Assembly (NCBI GenBank): GCA_047495785.1
Contig: JBLDXI010000002.1
Span: 744,001-808,000 of the forward strand
Direction: 5' to 3'
Source: Lepidodermella squamata
Taxonomy: Eukaryota > Gastrotricha
Length of the DNA stretch: 64,000 nucleotides
The position numbers and the translations under genes were made by a program. Positions 44,230 through 56,160 of the stretch are shown here, in pieces. Position 1 is the first letter of the stretch, and each line of letters begins with the position of its first letter. Under the pieces are notes generated by a model, which worked only from the letters and a program-made list of their open reading frames with translations, did not search any database and was not told the DNA's origin.

Positions 44230-45884
44230 TCATCCGAGTGGCACGGTAGTAAAAGGTGAGAATAAAATCAAGCGAATAGCGCCTGATGGATTTACTTCGA
44301 GCATGATTTTATCAGTGCTTCGAAACACGCCCAGATCAGCGCCGGTGAACACATCCGTTGCTCTGAAAATTCGGCCGTTAACAGCTCGCCCGATGATAGT
44401 TAGCAGGGAATAATCGCGAATTCGAATCGGCCCGCCTGTTGAGTCGTCAATATTTATCGCGGCTACTGCGTAACGCCCGTAAGATAGTTGCCGTGCCCAT
44501 ATTTGACGATTCGGAAGCTGGAAAAAATTCAGAAAAAAATAATGAAAAAATTCCAAGACTTTTATAATTTTAATTGTAATGAAATTGAATTTTCCCTAAA
44601 ATTGAATGAAAAATTCCGAACCTTGGCAACGAGCCAAGCCGCTTTTCCCATTGGATCCTGATTAATTTCAATCAGCTGCTTGTTTTTCAGCAATTGAGCA
44701 CTTTCTCGGCTAATTGTTCGCAAGTCATTTGACCTATATAGTTCTTTGAAAAATATTCGAAAATTATCGAAACATTCAAATTTTACATAAATAGTGGAGC
44801 AGCAAACATAGCCCACATGCCGAGTTGTAGGCGTTGCTGGTCGCTTGAAAGGCCGTAATTGCCTACAACAATCATGTCCGGATCCGGGAAAGCGCCTGGT
44901 TTGGCGGATTCCAGGAAAAAACCGATGTTTTTCGAATAATGCTCGATCACGCCCCAAACTGAGTGTATTGAATCTTGAATATCGTGGAAATTCCGATAAG
45001 CATTGCAGAAGGTAGCTACTAAAGCATAGTTGGTCTAAAAAAAATTCAGGATTTTTCGTTAATTTTTCTTAATTATGACTCACAGTTGTGACATTATTTG
45101 CATATTCATAAAGAGGCCATTCACACGTTAGCAGCATCGGCTGGCCAGTTTTGTTCAGGGCCTGAGCGAATAGGATTTGATGATAAGCCGCTAGCTGGGG
45201 CGGGCCATTACAGCCGTCCAATTTGATGGCATCAACGCCCCAATCGATGAAAGTTCGAATGTCAAGGTCATAGAAACCCATGGAACCTGGGTACCCGGCA
45301 CAGGTATAAGTTCCATGGTCAGCATAAATTCCCAACTTCAATCCTCTTGAAAAAATTATAAAAAAAATCAAGTAAGTGAAAATTAATTTTTTATTGAAAT
45401 TTTAAAAATATTGAAACATTTCAAATTAAAAAAAATCAAAATTCAAAAATTTTAAAAAATTTAATTTAAAAAAATCTAAATTTTAAAATTAATTTGTTGA
45501 TAATTTTTTAAGTTAATTTAAGTTAATAATTTTTTTAACTTGTTACCTCGCATGGACGTAATCTGAGAGAAATTTGATGCCACGTGGAAATCGTTTCTTA
45601 TCAGGCACCAGCCGATACGTGACAACATCGCGTTGCCTCTCCATCCAACAATCATCAATGTGAATGTATTCATAACCGGCGTCCGCGTAACCGTCCTCAA
45701 ACAACCGTTCCGCCATGTCCATGATTAAACTTTCCGAGATGCAGTCATCCGGAAACTGGTCACAGTCGACGTTACACCGGAACCGCGCCCATGTCATCCA
45801 ACCCATGGGCGGGGTTCGGCCAAGGCCATTTTCCAAGGCTTCAGCACTTGCTAGCAACAATAATAAAGCGACAAGAGGTGTCAT
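44230..45884 (-). CDS. Alpha-galactosidase (GH27)
   Basis: Exons 45547-45884, 45084-45345, 44787-45034, 44622-44733 and 44230-44517 sum to 1248 nt, 415 aa. The signal peptide (MTPLVALLLLLASAEA) leads into NGLGRTPPMGWMTWARFRC, the family N terminus. Catalytic nucleophile region: DAIKLDGC (Asp near residue 156). Acid/base region: DPDMIVVGNYGLS. The substrate loop is CEWPLY. Glu and Leu there are the alpha-galactosidase residues; alpha-N-acetylgalactosaminidases carry Ser and Ala. MSNDLRTI and INQDPMG follow, then a beta C-terminal domain. Function: removes terminal alpha-galactose in lysosome or secreted fluid. Confidence 0.95.
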
Positions 45885-47132
45885 TTTAAATAAATATAGG
45901 TATTAAAATTGTTCACAATTTTGTGCTGGGGTGACAAATTTCTATTCGCTCATCTCAGTTTTTTGTTGTTGTGGTATGGAACAAAATGAACTGGCCGTTA
46001 ATTGCTGCTGGTGGTCATAAAGAAATTGCATGTAAGCTGTCGAGAGTGGTTTCTGGTCGACGTCGACGTGTTTCTTTTTTTTCTTCGCATGTTCAGGTAG
46101 ATATTACACATTCCTACTACTTCATAATACTTAGTAACGGGCTTGTGAGGCTACTTGACGTGAACGTTTCATGAAAAAATACCCAGTTCTTGCGGCTATT
46201 GTTTTTTTAAACTTGTACAGGTGTCATCGTCGTGGAGCGACGTAAATTGCTGCTCATTTTCCGCGGCGCAAATGCGGTTTTCGCGCAAATTTAGAAAAAC
46301 CTAAACTCAAGTCGATTAAGAGCAAGTTTCATGAATAATATCTATTAATGAAATTTCAAAATGACTGCTGCGGAAACGATTTTAGGGTGATTAACTGAAA
46401 CTTTAGCTTGAAAATTTGAAATTTAAAATTTAAATAAGAATTTTTTCAGTAAATTGAAATTTTAAAAGGGATCGGCCGATATCGATTCCAAGTATCGATT
46501 TTACAAATCAGTGATTTTTTCGATATCAGCCGTCGTGGAACGCAATATTGATGATTTTTCTACAATTTTTCAATTATTTGGACCTTTCAACTATTTTTGA
46601 AATTAAACCTATCGGGAGCATTTCTCGCAATTTATCCGCGATTTTATCGTAGAAAAATTAAAATTTTACTGGAGAATGCCCGAAAAACCTCGATTGTATC
46701 AGGTTCGGTAGTTTTCGGTATTTTACCCGGTTGGACCAGTTTTTGTCGGGATTTTTACTTTACTTTTACTTCAAGTAATAAACGTTAAAACCATTCATGT
46801 GACATTTGTAAGATTTTTCGGCAAGCGATCCAACCTCTCATTTCAGACCTTTTGATTTCTATTCCGTGTATTAAATTATTTCTCAAGTTTAATTTTGGGA
46901 AAATTTGATAAATTTGTAGCGAAAAAAGTCCGGTATTGGAGACGATCGCGCAAATTTTGGGACATGCAGTCCGAGAAGAACCAAAGGTCGCTTGTTATCA
47001 GGAAAATTCAGGTCTGAGAATGTTGAAACAGTTGAATTTGTTCGGCAAAAAAACGAAAATTTTCGAAAATTAAAAATCTTTTATTTCTGAAACACTTTTG
47101 ATCATCGCTTGCAGATCATAATATATTATTAT
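45885..47132. repeat. Intergenic DNA with a dispersed-repeat unit (46480-46765)
   Basis: The right flank of alpha-galactosidase carries its promoter. From 46480 there is a pair of ATATCGAT-like cores, then AAACCTATCGGG..TTTATCCGCGATTT and a CCGGTTGGACC segment of the family also seen at 43.7, 48.0 and 20.2 kb. No coding gene is supported. Confidence 0.55.
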
Positions 47133-49857
47133 CTATTTGTGTTTTGAAGCATTATATTGCAAGGATTTCACGAGATTGAACCGAAGTTGTTTACTGTACT
47201 CGGCCAGCATGCAGTAGAGGCACTGGTCGAGCGCGTAAAAGTGCCTCATGTGCACATCCTGCGACACAATCAGCGACAATTTGAACGGGTGCATGAACAG
47301 CCAATCACTGCGGTAGCCGGCCCAGGGCATCCGGCGATTAACGCCGTCTGTATTAACGCCAGCCGCGTCTAGGATGCCTTTAGTCGCGTCTTCGAAGCAC
47401 GCGAATGTCGTTTGGATGGCGACTTCTTGAAACACCTTGTGATGATTCGCGAGTTCGAACATGGCCACGGCGCTTGCGAAGTGCTGTTTTGATATGTAGA
47501 AGGCGTCGGCCGGCGACTGTATCACGCGTCTCGTGCCACCGGTTCGCCGAGCCAGGTTCTGCAGGCACTGCGAGAAAACGATGACTGATCCATTACCGGC
47601 TAATTTCTCAAGATCCTATGAAAGTAAAAACACATGAATATTAATTTCATAAAAAATAAAATGTTGAGCCAATCATATTTCTTGGAACGTAATTTTCGAT
47701 AAAATATTCGAAAAAACTTTGAAATAAAAAAAATTAAAATTCCTCAATAAATCAGAATTATCAGAATTTGAATTGGATTTCAAGTCGCCCTGACTTTGCC
47801 ATTATTATTTTCGATGAGTTTATAGCGTGAAGTTTCGGGTTAATCGATGAATCTTTTTCCAATAACTAAATGCGGACAATTTTCAGAAAAGCTGATGACT
47901 CTGATTTATGGTAGAGACCCGAAATTTAGCGCTCCGGCACAAAACCGAGGGTCCAAAATTACAGCGTGTCCCAGAAGTTGCGCAACTATTTTTTAATTTG
48001 GCAGCGTTTTTTAAGAAATTCAAATAATTTTTGCAGACCGTCATAACAGCAAATACCTAAATAGCAAACGCGACATTTTCAAAAGATTTGCTGTTTTGTC
48101 GCCCTACCATAATATTTTTCAAATTAAACCTATCGAGAGATTATTTCTCATATTTAAGCCGCGATTTAACCGAAGAAATAAAAGCGTGTCCTATGAATTC
48201 CGTAACCATTTTGTAATTTCAAAAAATTTTCAAGGACATTTTTTTGGAATTAAGCCCACTTGGGGGAATCTTCCATCCGTTATCCACGATTTTACCGAAG
48301 AAATTGAAAATTTACTAGAGAAAACCCGGAAAATCTCGATGGTAACTGGATCGGTAATTTTCGGTATGGACCGAATTTTTCCGGAATTTTAATCCCATTA
48401 TAACTGGATATCTAGTTTCGTGATTTTTTGAATTTTTCTTAAATTTTTCTAGTCATGAGAGAGAACTACGCCTGTCATTTTAGTGTTTCTTAACCTTTCT
48501 CCCAGTTTAAGAGTTACACTTCAGTTGAGCCGACATCGATTTCAAGTATCGATTTTACAAATCAATAAATTTCCGATATCGACAGTCTTGCAAGCCAAAA
48601 ACGAAAAATTTCAGAGCTGGAACCTCAAATTGTTTGGGCCCATTTCCATAGAAATTCTTCTGAATTTTGGCATCGGTCTCATTTTTTACATTATTTTACA
48701 ACATTATTTTTTCCCATCTCTTTATTGGCTAATTTTTTTAAATTATTTTATAAAATTATTTTTTAATTTATAAATTTTATAAAATAATTGATAAAAAAAA
48801 TTTCTGTACGCTAATTCTCTAGCTTATATTCATGAGATGGCTATTCTTAAAGAAAAAATTTACTTACATTATAAAAATTGATTGTCTCTGGCTGGAACAT
48901 GCGCGGCCAATTCGGCCACGAATTCGGAATATTACACGGCCCAGCCGGTGATACATGGCACGCATTCAACGAATCGACATTGTAGACCACCCCAGCCGCC
49001 ATAGCTTGACTCTTATCCAGATCAAACGCCACCGAGCCAGATTTCGACTCCGGAAATAAATTCCAATAATTCATCAACAAATCATCAGCCATGACCAGAA
49101 CACCATCCAGCTTATCCCGCTCTAGCAAATCGCCGAAAAATTCGGAAGAGCCAAGGGCTAAATTGAAGCACATGTAGAGATTCTCGCCGAAATCTGGCAA
49201 ATCCGGCTTGTAGGTAAGAAAAAGCGGCGCGAGTCGATTCGCCGTATCCGAGCCGTGAAATCGCTCGATTGCGACTCGGAAAATGTCAACCGGAGTTGAA
49301 GGCCCGCAAAATAGAATTTTCGCGAAAATCCCGCGGTAAAACGCCTCAATTAACGCCGCAACCTCGTAATTAGCCGCTCGATTAAAGGTCACGATCAGCC
49401 CGATTCGATTTGACAATTTATCGAATAAATCGAGAGCAATTTTCGATTTATTCACAATATCTTCAGAGCGGTTTGAACTTGTCGAGTCGAGATAGGAAAA
49501 TCGAGGCGGTAAATGGCGAGGTTCGAACATGCATCGGCCGCTTGATTTGACCTCGGAGCAGATTAAACTCTCCAATCGCGATGTTGGGAATAAATTATGA
49601 GGCGATTCTTCGAGATTTTTCTCAGATTTTTCTTCTTGAATTTTCACGACTGAAAACGACCTTCGAACCTCGAGGATAGCCGTTCGACCCGGCCAGCCTG
49701 AGCTGGATAGAGCCATGAAGTCCAGCAGGGTTTGGCCTTGTAGTAACAGGCCTGATAGCACGACGAGGCCGAGTAGGATGGCATAGGCGCGTAATTTTCG
49801 TTTGCTGATCAAAATAACGTGGTGTTTTGTTGACGTGTAAGTTTGAACTACAGCCAT
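47133..49857 (-). CDS. Type II membrane protein, glycosyltransferase-like, family not certain
   Basis: Exons 48868-49857 and 47133-47615 give 1473 nt, 490 aa. A basic N terminus (about 30 residues) is followed by one signal-anchor helix (AYAILLGLVVLSGLLL) and a large lumenal part. That includes IGLIVTFNRAANYEVAALIEAFYRG, an alternating beta-alpha pattern, and GVLVMADDLLMNYWNL, where paired Asp residues could be a DxD-like site. Exon 2 is rich in aromatic residues (YRSDWLFMHPFKLSLIVSQDV). This topology is typical of Golgi glycosyltransferases, and similar two-Asp proteins of unknown role are common in nematodes (from memory, not checked). The 1.25-kb intron contains repeats. Confidence 0.6.
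47960..48580. repeat. Dispersed-repeat unit within the intron of the 490-aa gene
   Basis: Modules in order: GTGTCCCAGAAGTTGCGCAAC, AAACCTATCGAGAG..GCCGCGATTTAACCGAAGAAATAAA, GAAAACCCGG..TCGATGGTAACTGG..TTTTCGGTATGGACCG, then two TCGAT cores (48528, 48545). Parts match 43.7, 46.5 and 20.2 kb. Confidence 0.55.
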
Positions 49858-51371
49858 GATTTCAGCTATACGAGTAGTCGCGTAGTACTCAGGTTACCAT
49901 TACTATTTTTCGACAGGTAGAGGTGGAATACATGTTGAAAACAGGTAATAATAACGCTGAATAAGCAACGGTCTAAAATGAATTTTTTCGAAATAATTAG
50001 CATTACAACGGATTAGGGTTCAATTAGGATGATTATCCTAATAGTAAATCCTATATCCTAATAGAATCCTATTAGAATGAATGGTAATCCTCGGATATAA
50101 AGGATAAAGGAAAAGGAAGGATGTTCCAAATACCGTCAGGCTAATATTCCAAATGTAATAGATGTCCTATGTCCCACTTTTGGCGGAACCAAATTTTATC
50201 ATTATAAGCGGAACGTGATCAAAGGATAACATAATATTTGGTTGGAAATTTGTAGAAATTCCATGAATTATTCCAAAAAATTCCATAAAATTCTAAATAA
50301 TTCCCTGCAGGAGGCCTAAACATTAAAAAAACGAGGTACCTAACTTGGAAGAAAATTAAAGGTTTGTTTGAAATTCTTCAGCTAGGTCTTAGGTACGTTC
50401 TTGAAATTTGAATAATATCCAAAAAATTAGGAAAAATGTCCCTTTATAAACTCATTTTGAAACTTAACAATAAATGTCCCTCGTTATATCGCGGCGGAAC
50501 TTAGGAGAAAGTGTTGGAAAAAATAATGCTGCATAGTTCCATGAAAATCTCACCTAACCTTAAGTAAGCATACATTTTTGATAATTTAGCCATTTTTATA
50601 AAAAAAATAAAAATGGAAATATTTAAAATATTTGGAATTTTGTTCTCTATTTAAATTCCGCCTCTTCAGTGCGAAATGGCGTGTTTACAGACGTGTTTCC
50701 CCAAATATTTTTACATAGGCCGCTAAACCTGTTTGAAGGTACCCAACTGACCCGGCACGAAAATTTAAGGACACTTTTGACCAGATTTTTTCCAACATTT
50801 TTTTAATAATTAAAAAAGGCGGCATAATCGATTAAAGCTTGAGGTTGCGCTTAAAAAGACCACCTTAATAGGGGAAATATTGGTGTGACCTAGATTCTAC
50901 TGTTAATATTAAATGAACTCTCTTGAAAAGTGCGCGTCTCATTATTAATGATTATTACAGTTTAAAATAATTTTTCTGTTGTATGCTCAATTGAGAAATG
51001 TAGGAATTTCACGCAATTTTAAAAAAATTATTCCCGTCGATAGCTATTTAGGATGTCCCAAAAATGTTTTAACGAGACGAATGGTGCGCATTGCGATGAA
51101 TGTTAACTGCTGGTTCCGCGAGTAATGCGGAGGGTTGTTGTAATATATTATAATTCCAGAGCCAACAGCAGCAGAAGAGTCAAAAGTCGCGACATGTATT
51201 AGATAGGATATACCGCGCGGCTAGACACCGCTTTGTTTGTTAAACCTACGCGCATTGTTTATTTATTTGTTTTGTTCCCGAGCGAGTCGTAAAACATATT
51301 AGGCATGATGTAAAAGATCGCCATCGCAACGTAGCGCTATTTTTCCTGCATCAGAGGTACCTAATGGTAAC
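49858..51371. other. Intergenic DNA, no gene recognised
   Basis: About 1.5 kb of AT-rich DNA. Tandem TCCTAATAG-like words occur at 50035-50085. No exon, tRNA or other gene is recognised. Confidence 0.4.
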
Positions 51372-52458
51372 CTTGTAAGGAATAGTAGAGGAGTTCAAAC
51401 TTGCGTGCGCGCGCACGCGCTTGTGTGTGCCTATTGTGCGACAACGAGCAGGACGAACGAAACGAGCGCGCGTTGTGCTTACATGCAAATGATCAGGCTT
51501 GATCGATTAATAGTTATCTTGAGGTAACTTTCTCAATTTGACGAATTTTTCAAAAATAATTACATATTCTGATAGCTCGTAAAATTTCGCGGTCGCTCAT
51601 GTTTTCATTTTTTCCATTATCTACTTTAATACTAATGTTATTCATGTTTGAAATTGGGTCAATTTATCATCGCTATTTTAGCGCTAAAAACGATGGTATA
51701 TCTGCTGAAAAACATCTATAACACCTTGTATCGATGAAAACTGTTAACACCTCAGCATATAGGGCGACGCGGTTGCATGACAGCCGCTCCACCAGTCAGT
51801 TGACACCTCGCGGAACCACTCGGGCGCACCTCTCGCGCCCGCATCAAGGCACGACCCAGAAATGCTAATCGAATCGCAATTCATCAATAACAAGTCTCGA
51901 GGCCGTCTCTGTCATCCTCATTTACACGTGCTGCAGGTAGTCAATGCCATGCTTGATCAGCGCTATCGGGCGATTTACGCCACTACGACTTTTCCTCCAC
52001 TCCTTGCCGCCAAAATGCCTCAAATCCCTACTAGTCGAGTATTGCGTATAATTAATCTTGCCCGAAAAGTTCTAACTCGTCGATTAATTATGTTTCACCG
52101 CGACCGTAAAAAGTTAGCCACTCTTTCGTTTCGTTCCAGCGTGGCTAAACAAGTCGTCGTCGCTAAATAATGAATCTATTTTCTATTTTCTTTGTGATTC
52201 TCATGAAATTCAACGATAATTCAAAAAATAAAAACATGAGCGACCGCAGAATTTAATGGGCTTTCAGAATATGTAACTATTTTGGTAAAATTCGTCAAAT
52301 TGAGAAAGTTACCTCAAGAAAACAAAAAACTGGCTGTTTAAATCATGCGGCGCAGTACATTTCTATATGGTTGCGTAATCACTACTCGTGTGCGCGCTGT
52401 CGCACGACTCTCGCTGTATGCGCACGCAAGTTTGAACTCCTCTATTATTCCTTACAAG
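51372..52458. mobile_element. Foldback-type element with long inverted arms
   Basis: The outer arms, CTTGTAAGGAATAGTAGAGG.. at 51372-51414 and its inverted match at 52424-52458, and the inner arms, TCTTGAGGTAACTTTCTC.. at 51518-51613 and its match at 52224-52320, are nested inverted copies. The middle is unrelated. Both flanks carry GGTAAC. Non-autonomous: no transposase is visible. Confidence 0.75.
51862..52170 (+). CDS. Unassigned ORF inside the foldback element
   Basis: 102 codons starting MLIESQFINNKSRG and ending VAKQVVVAK. It is basic and rich in Arg and Lys (RRLIMFHRDRKK). It is the only ORF in the core of the element, which is less AT-rich than its flanks. I recognise no domain. It may be cargo, a relic, or chance. 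Confidence 0.25.
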   Translation: MLIESQFINNKSRGRLCHPHLHVLQVVNAMLDQRYRAIYATTTFPPLLAAKMPQIPTSRVLRIINLARKVLTRRLIMFHRDRKKLATLSFRSSVAKQVVVAK

Positions 52459-53450
52459 ATGGTAACAGGCAAATGATGATGATGAGCGCAAATTATATTA
52501 CCCGGCTATTGACTCTTTTTGTCTCACAACCCGGTAATAATTAATATAAATAATTAATACAACATCCTGCTGTTAATGTATATAATATATAACTAGCTAA
52601 ATGGCCAGCGCGGTCGCGAAATGCTGACATCAATACGTGTACTCGAGTACTGGTCAAATAGCGCGCAAAAGATGAAACGACTCCAAATAGTCATAGCACA
52701 AAGCTGAAAATGAAAGCTGCGAGATGTTGGAGCAAACAAAAACAGCAAGCCGACATCAAACGACGCTACGGCGCCAAACAATGCATCATTATTCTATGTT
52801 CATCGCACCTAAAAAAAAACGAATCTAAAAAAAATCGATATAATTAACGCCTAAATGAAAAAAATCGGGCAATTATATAGCCTCGGTGCGAGTTAATTTT
52901 TTGTGATTATCATAGCAATATCCGCGCGGTTGATCAAGCACGCAAGCCTGTGCTTTATCTGCGATTGATAATTTTGCACCTGAGATTTTCGCAAAAAATA
53001 TTTCTGCATTTATATTAATTGAACATTATATGTGACGTGAGGCGTGGCGCGCAGACAGGATGCAACGAGCAGGTCGTTGCCTGGTGCCGCGGAAGTGTAC
53101 CCTCTAATTATTCGCAACTGCGTGAAATGCAAATTTTCGTTTTTTCTTTCTTATTTGGGCATGTAATGATACTGATAAAAATGCAGCAGATACCAAAATG
53201 GACAAATGGAATTTGAAACGGACTGAATATGACTCTGATTTTTCTGCCGGCTATGAGTGGATTGCCCGATTAACATTGTTGTGAGCGTTCGGCTACGGAC
53301 TTAAGCTCTTAAATAAAATAAATAAAAATAAGTTTTGAACGTGAATCGAGGTAGGTGTCCCATAACTACCGCGAAGAGAGAAAATGCACGGGAATTTGAT
53401 TAGAAAGACTAAAATGAGAGTCGAAACCAAACTTCATGACCAGAAAAAGC
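52459..53450. other. Intergenic DNA, no gene recognised
   Basis: No supported gene. An ORF at 53019-53216 lacks domain or splice support. Confidence 0.35.
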
Positions 53451-53484
53451 TTGAGAATGAAGGATTATTCTATAGCTTGCTATA

Positions 53485-53840
53485 TAGAAATGATATATCC
53501 CCTGATTTGAAACCATGAGCGAGTTTGGCTCAGCCAAACGAGCCGTGAAAGATGAATGGGTGAGGTTGTACATCGAGGTTGTTGTAATAGCAAGACCGTT
53601 TTCTGGCTGGAAATGTCCAATTTCTTTGCTGGTTGTAAGGCAAAGGTCCATTGCTCCCGTACGTCTCCTTTGACATACTCTTGTGACCTAGCGTTGATCG
53701 AATCATCTTGGAAAATTGGCCAGAATCCTATAAGAATTGGACCAGCCTTTGGTCCAATGAAGCCAGCATTCCCCCAAACGAAAGTTTTCCGGTTTGAAGA
53801 AAACCAAAAAGCTCAGAACGCTATGGTGCGCTATTTATTC
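53485..53840 (-). pseudogene. Possible exon or gene relic, unassigned
   Basis: An open frame of about 110 codons on the minus strand without a start codon. It begins after a GAG|CTTTTTGG acceptor-like site and includes WGNAGFIGPKAGPILIGFWP, then QWTFALQPAKK, ending at a TAG near 53487. The composition looks protein-like, and an adjacent frame is also open. GFWP faintly recalls the PFWAD strand of NIDO domains, but I would not assign it. It could be the 3' exon of a decayed gene. Confidence 0.25.
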
Positions 53841-53932
53841 TGTTCAACTAAACTATTGAAGGAGAGTATTAGGTAACTAGTTTCTTTTATTCAAGAGGAA
53901 GGCGATTCAATTATACGGGAAAGTATCGCATT

Positions 53933-55074
53933 TTAGTCATTATACTTCAATTTTACAGCAATAATTGCAGTTGCAATACAGAGCAAGATATTCATGGAAT
54001 GTAACATAGAGAACCCGGATGAGCTCTCACTTAGGTCAACAGCGACCTCAACACCGATTGCGTAATTCAGGCTCGTTTCATTTTGCGGGCATGAAGTAAA
54101 CTCGAATACTGCTCGATTTGTAATCGAGTAGGCTTCCTTCGAGATTGAGAAGTCACTCATGCCTTCATAGATATGGAGCTATCAACAAACAAATTAAACA
54201 TGCATATAAAATCGACAAAAATGCCTTACCATCATATACTGGTTGCTAGCATCTTTTATTTTGATTGTGCACCCTTTCGGCCATTGACGATAGGACGTGC
54301 TGTTGGCGTAGATATGGAGCAAAGATTCCTTAGGACCAGCGATGGTAAAAGTGCAGCTTGAGACTCTCTCAGGTAAGGATAAAGTTGCATTTGAAATTGA
54401 ATCGGCGCTGCTATTTTCATCGTAACCCAAAGGCGCAAGTCTTGTGATAAGATACTCCTCCTTCCCATCTATTCCATATTCTTGCTTTTTAGAACAGTGA
54501 TCGGCCAAGTTTGAAAAGATGACCCCTGCAAGGGAATATATTAACAGGACTGGAGGGATTCATTTCGGAGGAAACTTGCGAATCTTTGTCGAATCATCTT
54601 CTTGAGGTGAACTACCAGGCTTAACGTATTGGTTGGAGCTCCGGTAGTAGTAACCGTCATGGTAATGGTAATAATGGCGGTAATGCCAGATTGGCAGAGG
54701 AAGAACGACGACTGGATGATAGCCGTAATATATCGGGCGATAAATCACGGGCGAGTAAAACCTTGTAACCGAGTATCTCGTCAACGATCGATACGGCACA
54801 ACTGAGCGGCCGAAACTGGTAGTTCGAACGACACTCGGGGAATAGGTACCAAATCTGGAGCTGGAAAATGAAGCCGATATACTTTTGCTACTGCTGCTGC
54901 CTATCGAAGACACCGATTTGCCAACTGAAAAGTGGGGGAATAGTGAAGCATGTGTGAGAAAAGGGAGTCAATTTTACCTCCGCCAAGGCTAATTTTTATT
55001 CTTTTGCAATCGATTATTTCTACGCCAAACAAGGCAATCGCTATAATAACGAGCCAAAACGTTTGCTTCAGCAT
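53933..55074 (-). CDS. Membrane protein: signal peptide, Ser-rich and Tyr-rich segment, CUB-like ectodomain, TM helix
   Basis: Exons 54978-55074, 54616-54924, 54230-54525 and 53933-54178 total 948 nt, 315 aa. Signal peptide: MLKQTFWLVIIAIALFGVEI. Then come a Ser-rich stretch, a Tyr/His/Pro-rich stretch (RPIYYGYHPVVV, HYRHYYHYHDGYYYR), a CUB-like part (CTFTIAGPKESLLHIYANS...GCTIKIKDASNQ...ISKEAYSITNRAVFEF), a TM helix (MNILLCIATAIIAVKL) and a 4-residue tail. I splice at CCTG|GTAGTT to TTCCCTTGCAG. This removes a TGA and joins the two parts in frame. If that intron is not used, the first part ends at 54560 as a 153-aa protein. Function unknown. Confidence 0.55.
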
Positions 55075-56160
55075 TTTACCAAGCTTATGGTAGCAGATAA
55101 CAGAACTCAAAACGTCATTTCTGTTAACGATCAAACTTCATTATATACTACGGTGAAAAGGCATGTGTTGCAATAGCTGGAATGTTTTGCGTCAGGAAAC
55201 CAGCGTTGTCATAATTTTTTTCTACGATCGTTGAATTTCATTAGGGTGAATGTACCACGATGAGCGGTTTCGTCAGCTAAAGCCAGAGCTGTTTGGTCCA
55301 GAGTGCAGTCACCGCCAAACGAAAAACGGTTCCGAATGCTTCCCAATCCATCCCATTGGTATTAAAACCGGAAGATTCAAGGAATCAGAAAGGTGGAGGC
55401 TGTTATAAAGCCCGGTTCACAAAACGCCGGTTCCATAGAAGTGACTAGTATTCATCGATTGAAGATGCCTCGTGCCTCGTATTATGGAAGATGCAAATAA
55501 CTAGGACTGTTTCCTCTGGAAATTAATAGCTTCCAACATGACCTTGCTGCTCAAATTTTTGGCAGTTTCCAGCCAAAGAAAAATGCTTGGTTGCCATAGA
55601 AAGCAAAATGTTACCATGCGCTTGTAGGAACAGCACAGTTTATTCTTAGATTGGGCATCAGGCAATTTAGATTGGGCAATTACTTATTGTTGTGTAATGC
55701 GGTAAAAGGAGAGGAATCCATAAATTTGATGTTCATGTCAAAGAGATATTTGAGTGGGGTACTTACAGGAGGAGCATCGTTTACCCCAATTAAACAAACG
55801 CATGCTATTTCAATCTTGTCTGGAGTTTTTTGTGCCAGGAAAACGCAGTGTTTTATGCTTTAGAACTGATCTGAAGGTGCACAGAATCCTTGATAGCATC
55901 GGCTCTGTGAATCGATCTTAAAAATAAGGGTGCTACTCGTTCACGCCGTGGAAGAACTCGCACTTCGGAAAAAGTCCGACTGTACACGAGAAACACGATT
56001 GTACCGAGTACAGTATGTTTAGATATAATGGAAAAATACAGTCGGCCTACCGTACTCGTTTGTACAGTAATAAGGAAAAAATACCGAAGTGCGAGTTCCG
56101 CGACGGGAACGTACTGAACTAGGTATAGTTTTTAGTTTGTCTCGAAAATATATTCCATCA
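55075..56160. repeat. Intergenic DNA with an inverted repeat at 55946-56113
   Basis: Apart from the promoter of the Tyr-rich/CUB-like gene, no gene is seen. Bases near 55949 (GAACTCGCACTTCGG) and near 56081 (CCGAAGTGCGAGTTC) are inverted copies, with further matching GTACAGTCGG-like pieces inside. This is a MITE-like hairpin just downstream of the ankyrin exons. Confidence 0.6.

Noticed and set aside
51400-51425. GCGCGCGCAC tract as a regulatory Z-DNA element
   Set aside because: It is part of the foldback arm; its partner arm has a related GC-rich tract.
54560-54562. TGA as a selenocysteine or readthrough codon
   Set aside because: A normal-sized intron with a good acceptor removes it and keeps the frame; no SECIS-like hairpin was recognised.
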